A stretch of DNA of 64,000 nt. Origin: Halomonas sp. A11-A. GTDB taxonomy: Bacteria; Pseudomonadota; Gammaproteobacteria; Pseudomonadales; Halomonadaceae. Location: contig NZ_QGTM01000009.1 in the NCBI RefSeq assembly GCF_003182195.1, forward strand, positions 1 through 64,000, given 5' to 3'. Position numbers and translations under genes: made by a program. The notes beneath the pieces were generated by a model that saw only the letters and a list, made by a program, of their open reading frames with translations, did not search any database and was not told the origin of the DNA. Of this stretch, positions 28,384 to 37,363 are shown in pieces; the first letter of the stretch is position 1; the number at the start of each line of letters is the position of its first letter.

Positions 28384-30072
28384 ATGAGCGACACCCCCAA
28401 GGACCCCCGCCGCCGCCACTCCGCCAAGGTGGTGGACGGCCCCGGCAAGGCGGCCAGCCGCGCCATGCTGCGCGCGGTGGGCTTTCGTGATGAGGACTTC
28501 GCCAAGCCCCAGGTGGGTATTGCCTCCACCTGGAGCATGGTCACGCCCTGCAACAGCCACATCAACGAGCTGGCCGAGCACGCCCGGGACGGCGCCGACG
28601 CCGCCGGCGGCAAGGGGGTGATCTTCAACACCATCACCATCTCCGACGGCATCGCCAACGGCACCGAGGGCATGAAGTACTCCCTGGTCTCCCGGGAGGT
28701 GATCGCCGACTCCATCGAGACGGTGGCCGGCTGCGAGGGCTTCGACGGCCTGGTGGCCATCGGCGGCTGCGACAAGAACATGCCGGGCTGCCTGATGGGG
28801 CTGGCGCGGCTGAATCGCCCCAGTGTCTTCGTCTACGGCGGCACCATCCTGCCCGGCAAGGGCCACACCGACATCGTTTCGGTGTTCGAGGCCATGGGCG
28901 CCCACAGCCGCGGCGATATCGACCTGATCGAGCTCAAGCAGATCGAGGAGACGGCGATCCCCGGCCCCGGCTCCTGCGGCGGCATGTACACCGCCAACAC
29001 CATGGCCTCGGCCATCGAGGCGCTGGGCATGAGCCTGCCCGGCAGCTCGGCGCAGAACGCCGTCTCCAGCGACAAGCGCGCGGACTGCGAGGCGGCGGGC
29101 GCCGCGGTGCTCGCGCTGCTCGAACGTGACATCAAGCCCTCCGACATCATGACCCGGGAGGCCTTCGAGAACGCCATCACCGTGGTGATCGCACTCGGCG
29201 GCTCCACCAATGCGGTGCTGCACCTGATCGGCATGGCCCGCACCGTTGGGGTGGACCTCGCCCTCGAGGACTTCACCCGCATCGGGCGGCGCGTGCCGGT
29301 GGTGGCCGACCTGCGCCCCAGCGGCCACTACATGATGAGCGAGCTGGTCGCCATCGGCGGCATCCAGCCGCTGATGAAGACCCTGCTCGATGCCGGCCTG
29401 CTCCACGGCGACTGCCTGACGGTGACCGGCAGCACACTCGCCGAGAACCTGGCCAGTGTCGCCCCCTATCCCGACGATCAGAAGATCATCGCGGCGCTGG
29501 ATGCGCCCCTCAAGGCGGAGAGCCACCTGCGCATCCTCTTCGGCAACCTGGCGCCGGAGGGGGCGGTAGCCAAGATCACCGGCAAGGAGGGCACCCGCTT
29601 CTCCGGCACCGCCCGGGTGTTCGGCTCCGAGGAGGAGGCCCAGGCGCGCATCAACGACGGCACCGTGGTGGCCGGGGACGTGGTGGTGATCCGCTATGAG
29701 GGCCCGAAGGGCGGGCCGGGCATGCGCGAGATGCTCACGCCCACCTCGGCGATCATGGGCCGCGGGCTCGGCAGCGAGGTGGCGCTGATCACCGACGGGC
29801 GCTTCTCCGGTGGTAGCCACGGCTTCGTGGTCGGCCACGTGACCCCAGAGGCCTTCGACGGCGGCCCGCTGGCGCTGGTGGAGGATGGCGATGTGATCAC
29901 CATCGACGCCGAGGCCGATACCATCGAGGTCGACCTCTCCGACGAGGAGCTGATGCGCCGCCGCGCCGCCTGGCAGCAGCCGGCGCCGCGCTACACCCGC
30001 GGGGTGCTGGCCAAGTACGCGAGGACCGTCAGCTCCGCCAGCACCGGGGCGGTCACCGACGCCTTCGACTGA
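28384..30072 (+). CDS. ilvD: Dihydroxy-acid dehydratase IlvD
   Basis: An iron-sulfur enzyme converting 2,3-dihydroxy-isovalerate and -methylvalerate to the keto acids of valine and isoleucine synthesis. Signatures are [20 protein letters not shown] and [15 protein letters not shown] with cluster cysteines, and the C-terminal [18 protein letters not shown] motif ([20 protein letters not shown]). The 562-residue size is typical of the shorter IlvD class; related sugar-acid dehydratases are less likely given the motif match. It is monocistronic and ends at a strong bidirectional terminator. Confidence 0.93.
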   Translation: MSDTPKDPRRRHSAKVVDGPGKAASRAMLRAVGFRDEDFAKPQVGIASTWSMVTPCNSHINELAEHARDGADAAGGKGVIFNTITISDGIANGTEGMKYSLVSREVIADSIETVAGCEGFDGLVAIGGCDKNMPGCLMGLARLNRPSVFVYGGTILPGKGHTDIVSVFEAMGAHSRGDIDLIELKQIEETAIPGPGSCGGMYTANTMASAIEALGMSLPGSSAQNAVSSDKRADCEAAGAAVLALLERDIKPSDIMTREAFENAITVVIALGGSTNAVLHLIGMARTVGVDLALEDFTRIGRRVPVVADLRPSGHYMMSELVAIGGIQPLMKTLLDAGLLHGDCLTVTGSTLAENLASVAPYPDDQKIIAALDAPLKAESHLRILFGNLAPEGAVAKITGKEGTRFSGTARVFGSEEEAQARINDGTVVAGDVVVIRYEGPKGGPGMREMLTPTSAIMGRGLGSEVALITDGRFSGGSHGFVVGHVTPEAFDGGPLALVEDGDVITIDAEADTIEVDLSDEELMRRRAAWQQPAPRYTRGVLAKYARTVSSASTGAVTDAFD

Positions 30073-30102
30073 GCCCCCGCGGCTGACAGGAGCGCCAACG
30101 AC

Positions 30103-30134
30103 AGCGCCCCCGCCGGTTTCCCGGCGGGGGCGCT
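30103..30134. terminator. Bidirectional terminator between ilvD and ttrA
   Basis: A perfect 14-bp stem, AGCGCCCCCGCCGG / CCGGCGGGGGCGCT, with loop TTTC. The ilvD and ttrA transcripts converge on it. Confidence 0.85.
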
Positions 30135-30183
30135 CTGCCTTTCAGTGGTTTATCCAGGCTCGGTTGGTTCGGGCGCGGCGGGT

Positions 30184-33100
30184 TCAGGCCTTGCGGACCC
30201 TGACCGGCAGCCCCTGGCGCACGCTGGCGCCGCTGATGGGCTCGAGCCAGGTGCCGTCCACGTTGCGGGTCGGGTCCCGGAAGCCCAGGTCGTTGATGTT
30301 GATGCCGGCGCGCAGCCAGGGCATGTCCGGCTGGGACTCCCCGTCGATCACATGCGGCGTGGCGCCGAGATCCCGGTGGCCGTAGCCGTGCTCGATGCCG
30401 AGCGACCCCGGCATCACGCTCTCGCTGACCAGGGCCAGGCCCACCACGCTGCCGCCGGGGCTCTCGATGCGGATGGTATCGCCGTGGCTGATGCCGAAGC
30501 GCTCGGCGTCCTCACGATGCATCTGCACCGGGTTGTAGGGCTTGATCATGCGCAGCCGCTCGTTGCCGATGGCGTAGGAGTTCATCAGGTTGGACTTGAA
30601 CGAGAAGGCGAGCAGCGGCCACTCCTCCTCGGTGAATACCTCGCGCATGGTCTGCTTGTTGGCCAGCAGCGGCAGCTTGTGGTTGGGTACGCCGCGGTTG
30701 GGCTCGCCGCTCATGGTGTCGATGCTGGTGCCCACCACCTCGTTGTAGACGCACAGGGTCCGGCGCCAGGCGTTGGTCAGCCGCTCGCCCCGGAAGTGGT
30801 CGCTGGCGTCCTGGAAGCGCCCGCCGCGGGCGTAGAGGTAGGCCACCCGGGCGCGCTCCTCGGCCTTGAGGGTGCGCTCGAGCCGCGGCAGCAGCGGGGC
30901 GATGCCGCCGTGGTCGATATCGCTCTCGTCGGCCTCGGGCAGCGGCTCGTCCATGAAGGCGATGTTGGCGGCGGCGCGCAGGTAGTAGTCCTCGGCGCGG
31001 TTGAGCGGGTGCAGCTTGCCGTCGGCATCCGGGATCGCCTCGTCGCCGAAGCCGGAAAGGCCCAGGCGCTTGGCCACGGCGATGAAGAAGCTGTCCTGGC
31101 ACACCGGCTCGCCCTCGGCGGTCTTCTGCTGGCGCGGTTCCACCACCGGCCAGCAGGCGGTGGTCAGGCGGCCCAGCGCCCCCTTCCAGGCGCCGGTGAA
31201 GCCCCACACCTCGTACATCACCGAGTCGGGCACGATGTAGTCGGCGTAGCGGTTGGTCTCGTTGATGAAGCCGTCCACGGCCACGAAGAGCCCCAGGCGC
31301 TTCGGGTCCTTGAGCTTGTCGGCGATCATCGCCTCGAGCCCGGCCTGGCCGTAGATGGGGTTGGCCATGCAGCCGATGAGCGCCTTGATCGGGTAGGGGT
31401 AGCCGTCCAGCGCCGAGGGCAGGTGCTCGGTGAGGGTGGGCGGGGCGAAGGAGCGCCACGGTGCCCGGGCGGGGTAGGGGTTCTCGCCGGCCTCCACGCG
31501 GCGGCGGTACTCGGAGGACTTCTCGTAGGGGAAGCGCGAGCGGGAGAGGAAGACCCCCTGGGGGCCGCGCTTGCCGGGGAAGTCCACCAGGTCGTAGCGG
31601 GGGCCCTTGCTGAAGCCGTTGAACTGGCCGCCGCCCACGGCGCTGCCGCCCTTCATGTTGTAGTTGCCGGCCAGCAGGTTGAGCATCTGCACCGCGAAGG
31701 CGGCGTAGAAGCCGTTGCCGGACATCATGCCGCCGTGGCAGTTGACCACGGCGCGGCGGCCGTGGCTGGCGTAGCGTTCTGCCAGCTCGACGATGGTGGC
31801 CTCGGGGATGCCGCAGTGCTCGGCGTAGGTGGCCAGGTCGTACTCGTTGGCCGACTCCCGCAGCAGGGTCATGCTGCTTTTCACCCGCACGGCAGTTCCG
31901 TCGGCGAGCTCGACCTCGCGCTCCACGAAGAGCTCGGCGGCCATCGCCTCCTCGCCGTGAACGAGCTCGCCGTCGACCACCACCATGGGGGCGTCGGCGT
32001 CGCTGTCGGCCTCCGCCAGGCCCAGGTCGCTGGCGCGCAGGAAGTGGCCGCGGCGGGGGTGATCCTCGGTGTCGATCACCAGGTGGGTGGCGTTGGAGTG
32101 GGTGGCCTCGCCGGCGGCGTCCGCGGCGGCCTTGCCCGGCAGCTCCAGGAACGCCCTGGCGTAGCCCTCGTTGTCCAGCAGCCACTGGATGATGGCCATG
32201 GCGAAGGCGCTGTCGGTGCCAGGGCGGATGGGCACCCAGCGGTTGTGGTCGGCGGCGTGGGAGGTGGAGGCGTTCAGCGCCGGGTCCACCACCACGTACT
32301 CCAGGGTACCCTCGGCCCGGGCCTTGGCGATCAGCCGGCCCTGGCGCTTGAAGGGGTTGCCCGCCTGGCTCGGCGCGGTGCCGATGTACATGATGAAGCG
32401 GGCGTTCTGGATGTCCGGCTTGACGTGGGCGTTGGCGCCCAGGTCGTTCATCACCGCACCGGAGCCCATGCGGAAGGCCAGGCCGCAGTAGGAGCCGTGG
32501 TGGCCGTAGTTGCGGGTGGCGAAGGCGTTGAGGGTGAAGCGCTTGAGGAGCTCCGAGCGGCCGTAGTCGGTGGCCTCCATCACCATCAGCTGGTTGGCCT
32601 TCGGGCCGTACTCCGGGTTCTCCGGGTCGATCGGGGTGTCGTGGTCGTGGATGGCGCGCAGGCCGTCCACGTGGCCCTCGCCGAACAGGTCGCCGCCCTC
32701 GCAGACCTCCTCGATCAGCTGCTCGAAGGAGATCTTCTCCCAGCGGCGCTCGCCGCGCCCGCCCACCCGCTTGAGGCAGTGGTCGATGCGGAAGGGGCTC
32801 TCCAGCTGGCTCATCATGGCGTTGCCGCGGGCGCAGGCGGTGGAGCGGTTGACCTGGCCCTGGCCGCCGAAGGCGCTGACGTGGCGCAGCGCCTCGGCCA
32901 CCGGGGTGCGCATGGGCAGGTGGTCGTCCGCGGAGAGCGGGTGGTAGGGGTTGCCGGAGACGCGCAGCACCCGGTCGCTCGCGTTGTCGACGCGCACCCG
33001 CACGCCGCACTGGGTGGTGCAGCCGTAGCAGATGGTGAAGGCGGTGCGCTGGTCCGGGTTGAGGGTGAGCTCGCCGGTGTCGAGGTCGACCCGGTACTCC

Positions 33101-33279
33101 GGCGCCAGGGAGTTGCCGTGGATGCGGTCCTTCGGCTTCTCGCCGGCGCTGCCGGTGACGCCCTTGGCCATCTTGGCCAGGGGGTCTGAGTAGCCGGCGA
33201 CGAAGGTGGCGGCACCGCCGGCGGCGACGGCACCCTTCATGAAGCGGCGGCGTGAGGTATCGACGGGGGACTTAGCCAT
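30184..33279 (-). CDS. ttrA: Tetrathionate reductase catalytic subunit TtrA
   Basis: The periplasmic molybdopterin-guanine-dinucleotide subunit that reduces tetrathionate to thiosulfate in anaerobic respiration. A Tat signal (SRRRFMKG) starts the protein. The N-terminal 4Fe-4S site is CYGCTTQCG plus the Cys of STACARG, and the likely Mo ligand is Cys in GSYCGLAFR. Long stretches match Salmonella TtrA as I remember it, for example EQLIEEVCEGGDLFGEGHVD and AGININDLGFRDPTR. Length is 1031 residues against about 1020. It overlaps ttrC by 8 bp and is last in the ttrB-ttrC-ttrA order, the same order as in Salmonella. No ttrRS sensor genes are in the window. Confidence 0.95.
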   Translation of the reverse strand: MAKSPVDTSRRRFMKGAVAAGGAATFVAGYSDPLAKMAKGVTGSAGEKPKDRIHGNSLAPEYRVDLDTGELTLNPDQRTAFTICYGCTTQCGVRVRVDNASDRVLRVSGNPYHPLSADDHLPMRTPVAEALRHVSAFGGQGQVNRSTACARGNAMMSQLESPFRIDHCLKRVGGRGERRWEKISFEQLIEEVCEGGDLFGEGHVDGLRAIHDHDTPIDPENPEYGPKANQLMVMEATDYGRSELLKRFTLNAFATRNYGHHGSYCGLAFRMGSGAVMNDLGANAHVKPDIQNARFIMYIGTAPSQAGNPFKRQGRLIAKARAEGTLEYVVVDPALNASTSHAADHNRWVPIRPGTDSAFAMAIIQWLLDNEGYARAFLELPGKAAADAAGEATHSNATHLVIDTEDHPRRGHFLRASDLGLAEADSDADAPMVVVDGELVHGEEAMAAELFVEREVELADGTAVRVKSSMTLLRESANEYDLATYAEHCGIPEATIVELAERYASHGRRAVVNCHGGMMSGNGFYAAFAVQMLNLLAGNYNMKGGSAVGGGQFNGFSKGPRYDLVDFPGKRGPQGVFLSRSRFPYEKSSEYRRRVEAGENPYPARAPWRSFAPPTLTEHLPSALDGYPYPIKALIGCMANPIYGQAGLEAMIADKLKDPKRLGLFVAVDGFINETNRYADYIVPDSVMYEVWGFTGAWKGALGRLTTACWPVVEPRQQKTAEGEPVCQDSFFIAVAKRLGLSGFGDEAIPDADGKLHPLNRAEDYYLRAAANIAFMDEPLPEADESDIDHGGIAPLLPRLERTLKAEERARVAYLYARGGRFQDASDHFRGERLTNAWRRTLCVYNEVVGTSIDTMSGEPNRGVPNHKLPLLANKQTMREVFTEEEWPLLAFSFKSNLMNSYAIGNERLRMIKPYNPVQMHREDAERFGISHGDTIRIESPGGSVVGLALVSESVMPGSLGIEHGYGHRDLGATPHVIDGESQPDMPWLRAGININDLGFRDPTRNVDGTWLEPISGASVRQGLPVRVRKA

Positions 33280-34498
33280 GGCGGGGCGCTCCTTCCATGT
33301 TGTGTGCAGCGCGTTGGGCGTCGGACTGTGCGGTGCTGTCGGATGACGCTGTGCTGTCCGAGAGCGAGACGTCGGCGGCGCTGCCGCCCTGGCGCGCCTG
33401 GCGCCACGGGATCAGCAGGTCGATCACCAGGACCGCGGCGAGCCACAGGCCGAAGGTGCCGACGATGCCGAGGATGCCGGAGGAGCCGGCGGGGATGCCG
33501 TAGTGGTGGAAGCCGGCGCTGTTGCGGGCCACGTGCTGCACGTCCATCAGCACCACCCAGCGGAACATCCAGCCCATGTGGATGGCCACCAGGCCCAGCA
33601 CCCAGGCCCAGGCGAAGAGGGCCGGGCGGCGGGCGGCGGGGCGGGTGAGCAGGTAGAGCACGGCGCCGAACAGGGCCACCCCGGTCAGGCCGCCCCAGAG
33701 GGCGGTGCTGCGCCAGGAGGGGCTTGCGCGCACCGAGTCCAGCGCCGCGGCCACCGAGCCGACGTTGGCGTTGATGCCGTCCAGGAACCAGCTGCCGGCG
33801 ACGAGGCCGGCCACCAGACAGGCGCCCAGCAGCACCCTGAGCATCTGGCCAATGGTGGCCCGGTCGCGCAGACCGCTGACCCGGTTCAAGACCAGCACGA
33901 GACCCGCCGCGGCGATAAAGCCGGTGGCGACCAGCATCGGCGGCAGCCAGACGGTGTTCCACAGCGGACGCGCCTTGACCACGGCCAGCTCCGCCCCGGT
34001 GTAGAGCATGATGCCGGTGGAGAGCGCCAGGGTGCCCAGGCCCACCAGCACCAGCGCCGCGCGCGGGGTGGGGGTGGAACCGAAGGAGAGCCCGCGTGCG
34101 GCAAGGCCAGCAAGGCCGGGGGCCTGGCGGTTGGCCTGCAGGGCAGGGCGCCAGGCCAACCAGCTGAGCACGAGCACGCCCACCACGTAGAGCGGCAGGA
34201 GCAGGCTGCCGATGGACATCCAGGAGCTCGAGGTGGGGTAGGCGTAGAAGTGCCAGAAGCGCAGCGGCTGATGCAGATCGGCCAGCAGCGCCACCGGCGC
34301 CACCAGGGTGGTGGTCAGGCAGGCCAGCAGCGCCAGGCGTGCGGTGGGCAGCCAGCGCTGCCGGCCGAACACCAGCGCCGGGGCCGCCAGCCACAGAGTG
34401 GCGTAGGAGAGGGCGATCAGGAAGAAGTACTGCACCGCCCAGGGGTACCAGGCGATGGTGTAGCGCGGGGCGAGCAGCTCAATGGCCATGGAATTCAT
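33272..34498 (-). CDS. ttrC: Tetrathionate reductase membrane subunit TtrC (NrfD family)
   Basis: An integral membrane quinol dehydrogenase that feeds electrons to TtrB and TtrA. It has about nine hydrophobic helices, beginning with YPWAVQYFFLIALSYATLWL, and an NrfD-type RFWHFYAYP loop. Length is 408 residues, with a Ser/Asp-rich cytoplasmic tail (SLSDSTASSDSTAQSD). The ATG at 34498 overlaps the end of ttrB by 20 bp; a second ATG at 34489 is possible. It is flanked by its partner subunits. Confidence 0.92.
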   Translation of the reverse strand: MNSMAIELLAPRYTIAWYPWAVQYFFLIALSYATLWLAAPALVFGRQRWLPTARLALLACLTTTLVAPVALLADLHQPLRFWHFYAYPTSSSWMSIGSLLLPLYVVGVLVLSWLAWRPALQANRQAPGLAGLAARGLSFGSTPTPRAALVLVGLGTLALSTGIMLYTGAELAVVKARPLWNTVWLPPMLVATGFIAAAGLVLVLNRVSGLRDRATIGQMLRVLLGACLVAGLVAGSWFLDGINANVGSVAAALDSVRASPSWRSTALWGGLTGVALFGAVLYLLTRPAARRPALFAWAWVLGLVAIHMGWMFRWVVLMDVQHVARNSAGFHHYGIPAGSSGILGIVGTFGLWLAAVLVIDLLIPWRQARQGGSAADVSLSDSTASSDSTAQSDAQRAAHNMEGAPRHG

Positions 34499-35258
34499 AA
34501 CCCATCTCCTTGCCGTGGGGGTCGAGGACTTCCAGGGCCACCGGCTCGGCGAGCGGGCGCGTAGTGAAGCGCTCGTCCATGCCGAGGTAGAAGACCTGGG
34601 GCAGGGTGTTCTTTTCGGGCTGCAGCACCATCAACTCGTCGCGGTGCTCTTTGATCATGCGGCTGATCTGGCTCTCGGGGTCGCGCATATCGCCGATGAT
34701 CCGCGCGCCGCCCACGCAGCTCTCCACGCAGGCCGGCAGCAGGCCAGCCTCCAGGCGGTGGGCACAGAAGGTGCACTTGTCGGCGGTCTGGGTCCGGTCG
34801 TTGATGAAGCGGGCGTCATAGGGGCAGGCGTTGACGCAGTAGGCGCAGCCCACGCAGCGGTCGCTGTCCACCACCACGATGCCGTCTTGGCGCTGGAAGG
34901 TCGCCTGGACTGGGCAGACCGGCACGCAGGGCGGGTTCTCGCAGTGGTTGCACAGACGGGGCAGCATGAAGGTGGCTAGCTCGCCGCTCTCCTGGTGCGC
35001 CACCTCGTACTGGGAGACGGTGGTGCGGAACTTGCCCAGGGGGGCGGCGTTCTCGATATGGCACGACACGGTGCAGGCCTGGCAGCCGATGCACTGGCGC
35101 AGGTCGATGAGCATGCCGTAGCGCTTGGTAGGGTCGCCTTCTCGGCGCGGCGGCTGGCGGTTGATGCCGGCGCTGGCAACGCTCGAGAGCGGTATCAGGG
35201 CGGCACCCGCACTGAGGCGGGCCAGCTGGCCGAGAAGGGAGCGGCGAAGGTGGTCCAT
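34479..35258 (-). CDS. ttrB: Tetrathionate reductase iron-sulfur subunit TtrB
   Basis: A ferredoxin-like electron-transfer subunit with four 4Fe-4S clusters: CIGCQACTVSC, CNHCENPPCVPVCP, CVGCAYCVNACP and the CTFC...ACVESC set. An N-terminal export signal is present (LRRSLLGQLARLSAGAALIP). I chose the ATG at 35258 because GGAGG precedes it and because it places the signal at the N-terminus; the open frame continues about 20 residues upstream. At 259 residues it has the family's usual length. It is the first gene of ttrBCA, about 97 bp downstream of a perfect FNR/Anr box. Confidence 0.94.
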   Translation of the reverse strand: MDHLRRSLLGQLARLSAGAALIPLSSVASAGINRQPPRREGDPTKRYGMLIDLRQCIGCQACTVSCHIENAAPLGKFRTTVSQYEVAHQESGELATFMLPRLCNHCENPPCVPVCPVQATFQRQDGIVVVDSDRCVGCAYCVNACPYDARFINDRTQTADKCTFCAHRLEAGLLPACVESCVGGARIIGDMRDPESQISRMIKEHRDELMVLQPEKNTLPQVFYLGMDERFTTRPLAEPVALEVLDPHGKEMGYEFHGH

Positions 35259-35354
35259 GGCGCCTCCGGTGGCCTGGGTGCCGCGGGGGATCGCCCCGCG
35301 ACAGGAAGAAAGGGGTGACACCGGAAAGCCTACCTGCGACCAAGGTCGATTGGC

Positions 35355-35368
35355 TTGATATGCATCAA
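35355..35368 (-). promoter_or_regulatory. FNR/Anr box upstream of ttrBCA
   Basis: TTGAT-ATGC-ATCAA, a perfect match to the FNR consensus TTGAT-N4-ATCAA. A weak -10 (TAGGCT, 35327-35332 on the minus strand) lies with its centre 32 bp from the box centre, the spacing of an activator at -41.5. This implies anaerobic activation of ttrBCA. Confidence 0.85.
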
Positions 35369-35417
35369 GAGATGATTAACAAGCTTTTAATCCTCGCTTA
35401 ATGTTCACGCAAGCGTT

Positions 35418-35510
35418 TGGCAGATAAGGGAAAGTAGAGAGGAAGAAGTGGGAAAAAAGAGAGCGGTAGAGCGAAAGGGGAAGAAGAGAGAGGCAGAAAG
35501 CGCGGAAGCG
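35418..35510 (+). other. Polypurine tract in the ttrB-xre gap
   Basis: The 331-bp gap 35259-35589 holds the ttr promoter, this tract and a terminator. Over about 93 bases the plus strand is almost entirely A and G, with runs such as GGGAAAGTAGAGAGGAAGAA. No reading frame with coding character is visible here. Confidence 0.6.
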
Positions 35511-35532
35511 TGTGTTCCGGGGGCCCATCAAG

Positions 35533-35568
35533 CATCACGCCCCGCCGGTGGCCCGGCAGGGCGTGATG
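35533..35568 (-). terminator. Terminator after the xre gene
   Basis: Stem CATCACGCCC / GGGCGTGATG enclosing a further CCGG-rich stem, 21 bp past the end of the leftward xre gene. Confidence 0.75.
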
Positions 35569-35589
35569 TGGGATGGGGGTGCGGCGGCG

Positions 35590-35868
35590 TCAGTGGGCCG
35601 TCGGCTGAGGATCGATGGTGCGGTAGAGAATCTGCAGCTCCTCGACGGAGAGGTGCTCCAGCCGGCCGGAGAGCAGGTCGCTGACCTTCTGGGCCGGCAG
35701 CCCGGCGCGGCGGGCGATCTCTCGGCAGCCGAGGTCGGATACGGCGATCAGCCGAGTCACGATGCGCATGAGGCGTGTACGTTTTTCCAGGTCCCTGACG
35801 TCGAGGTCAGGGCTACTTCGCGGGGGGTCGAGAAGGTCCGCGCTTTGGGTGTGACGTGCAGTACTCAT
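35590..35868 (-). CDS. Small XRE-family helix-turn-helix regulator
   Basis: A 92-residue protein consisting mainly of a helix-turn-helix: CREIARRAGLPAQKVSDLLSGRLEHLSVEELQILYRTI. I chose the ATG at 35868 (MSTARHTQSADLL), which GGAGC precedes; the frame is open upstream but overlaps the divergent lhgO leader. It resembles short HigA-like regulators, yet no toxin gene is adjacent. It may control lhgO, which starts 139 bp away on the other strand, or be a solitary antitoxin-like regulator. Confidence 0.75.
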   Translation of the reverse strand: MSTARHTQSADLLDPPRSSPDLDVRDLEKRTRLMRIVTRLIAVSDLGCREIARRAGLPAQKVSDLLSGRLEHLSVEELQILYRTIDPQPTAH

Positions 35869-36007
35869 GGTGCTCCAGTAGGCGATTGCGACATGCACAC
35901 TATGGAGGCTCTTTGGCGATTTTGCCAGTGTCGATTCGATGATGCTTTCGTGGCATGGTTCGACAGGGCCGGGAAGGTCCGGCGACCCAAACGGCGAGCG
36001 AGACGAG

Positions 36008-37204
36008 ATGCACGATTTCATCATTGTCGGCGGCGGCATCCTGGGCATGTCCACCGCCATGCAGCTCAAGCAGGCCTACCCCGACCAGCGCATGCTGCTG
36101 CTGGAGAAGGAAGCCGCGCCGGCCATGCACCAGACCGGCCACAACAGCGGCGTGATCCACGCCGGGGTCTACTACACCCCGGGCAGCCTCAAGGCGCGCT
36201 TCTGCCTGGCCGGCAACCGGGCCACCGTCGAGTTCTGCGAGGCCCACGGCATTCCCTACGACACCTGCGGCAAGCTGCTGGTGGCCACCAACGACCTGGA
36301 GATGGAGCGCATGAAGGCGCTCTGGGAGCGCACCGCGGCCAACGGCCTCGAGCGTGAGTGGCTCTCCGCCGAGGCGTTGGCCGAGCGCGAGCCCAATATC
36401 ACCGGGGTCGGCGGCATCTTCGTGCCCTCCAGCGGCATCGTCGACTACGCCGCGGTGACCCGCGCCATGGCCGCCGAGTTCGAGCGGATGGGCGGCGAGA
36501 TCCGCTACGGCTGCGAGGTGACGGGCCTCGAGGAGCGAAGCCGCGAGGTGGTGGTAAGCAGCAGTGGAGGCGAGTTCACGGGGCACTATCTGGTGACCTG
36601 CTCGGGGCTGATGGCCGACCGGGTGATCCGCCTGCTGGGCCAGGACCCAGGCTTCACCATCTGCCCCTTCCGCGGCGAGTACTACCGGCTGCCGGCGAAG
36701 CACAATGCGATCGTCAACCACCTGATCTATCCGATCCCCGACCCCTCCATGCCCTTCCTGGGCGTGCACCTGACGCGGATGATCGACGGCAGCGTCACCG
36801 TGGGGCCCAACGCGGTGCTGGCGCTCAAGCGCGAGGGCTACCACAAGCGTGATATCTCGCTTCCCGACATGGCGCGGATGTTCACCAACCCCGGCATCCT
36901 CAAGGTGCTGGGCAAGAACCTGCGTCCGGGCCTGGTGGAGATGAAGAACTCCCTCTACAAGCGGGGCTACCTGGAGCTGGTGCGCAAGTACTGCCCGAGC
37001 CTGACCCTCGAGGACCTCGAGCCCTATCCGGCCGGGGTGCGCGCCCAGGCGGTCTCCCGGGACGGCAGGCTGGTGGACGACTTCCTGTTCGTGAACACCC
37101 GGCGCACCCTCAACGTGGGCAATGCCCCGTCGCCCGCGGCGACCTCGGCGATTCCCATCGGTGCCCATATCGTCGAGCAGGTGAAGTCGCTGGTGGAGGG
37201 CTGA
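36008..37204 (+). CDS. lhgO: L-2-hydroxyglutarate oxidase LhgO
   Basis: An FAD-dependent enzyme that oxidises L-2-hydroxyglutarate to 2-oxoglutarate, donating electrons to the quinone pool. The FAD-binding Rossmann motif is FIIVGGGILGMSTAMQL at the N-terminus, followed by QTGHNSGVIHAGVYY and SGIVDYAAVTRAMA, both typical of the L2HGDH/YgaF group. The ATG at 36008 gives 398 residues, close to the family's about 420. It is preceded by an XRE gene on the other strand and followed after 159 bp by a TAXI-type TRAP transporter on the same strand. Confidence 0.93.
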   Translation: MHDFIIVGGGILGMSTAMQLKQAYPDQRMLLLEKEAAPAMHQTGHNSGVIHAGVYYTPGSLKARFCLAGNRATVEFCEAHGIPYDTCGKLLVATNDLEMERMKALWERTAANGLEREWLSAEALAEREPNITGVGGIFVPSSGIVDYAAVTRAMAAEFERMGGEIRYGCEVTGLEERSREVVVSSSGGEFTGHYLVTCSGLMADRVIRLLGQDPGFTICPFRGEYYRLPAKHNAIVNHLIYPIPDPSMPFLGVHLTRMIDGSVTVGPNAVLALKREGYHKRDISLPDMARMFTNPGILKVLGKNLRPGLVEMKNSLYKRGYLELVRKYCPSLTLEDLEPYPAGVRAQAVSRDGRLVDDFLFVNTRRTLNVGNAPSPAATSAIPIGAHIVEQVKSLVEG

Positions 37205-37363
37205 GCGGGCGACCTTGGTGGAATTGCCGAAAGAATCCGGAAACGTAGAAATATGGCGGTTGGCCTCCCACGCAGGGGCCATGCTAGGTTTCGTGCAGGC
37301 GCGACGACCACTGCGCCGATAACAACCCCATAAGAGAATCGGGTTCCAGCCCGGAGGATTGCC

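Noticed and set aside
30145..33189. A 1014-codon open frame on the plus strand opposite ttrA
   Set aside because: Its translation is Val/Gly/His/Ala-rich without any family motif, and it mirrors the clear ttrA coding sequence. It is a by-product of high GC at third codon positions.
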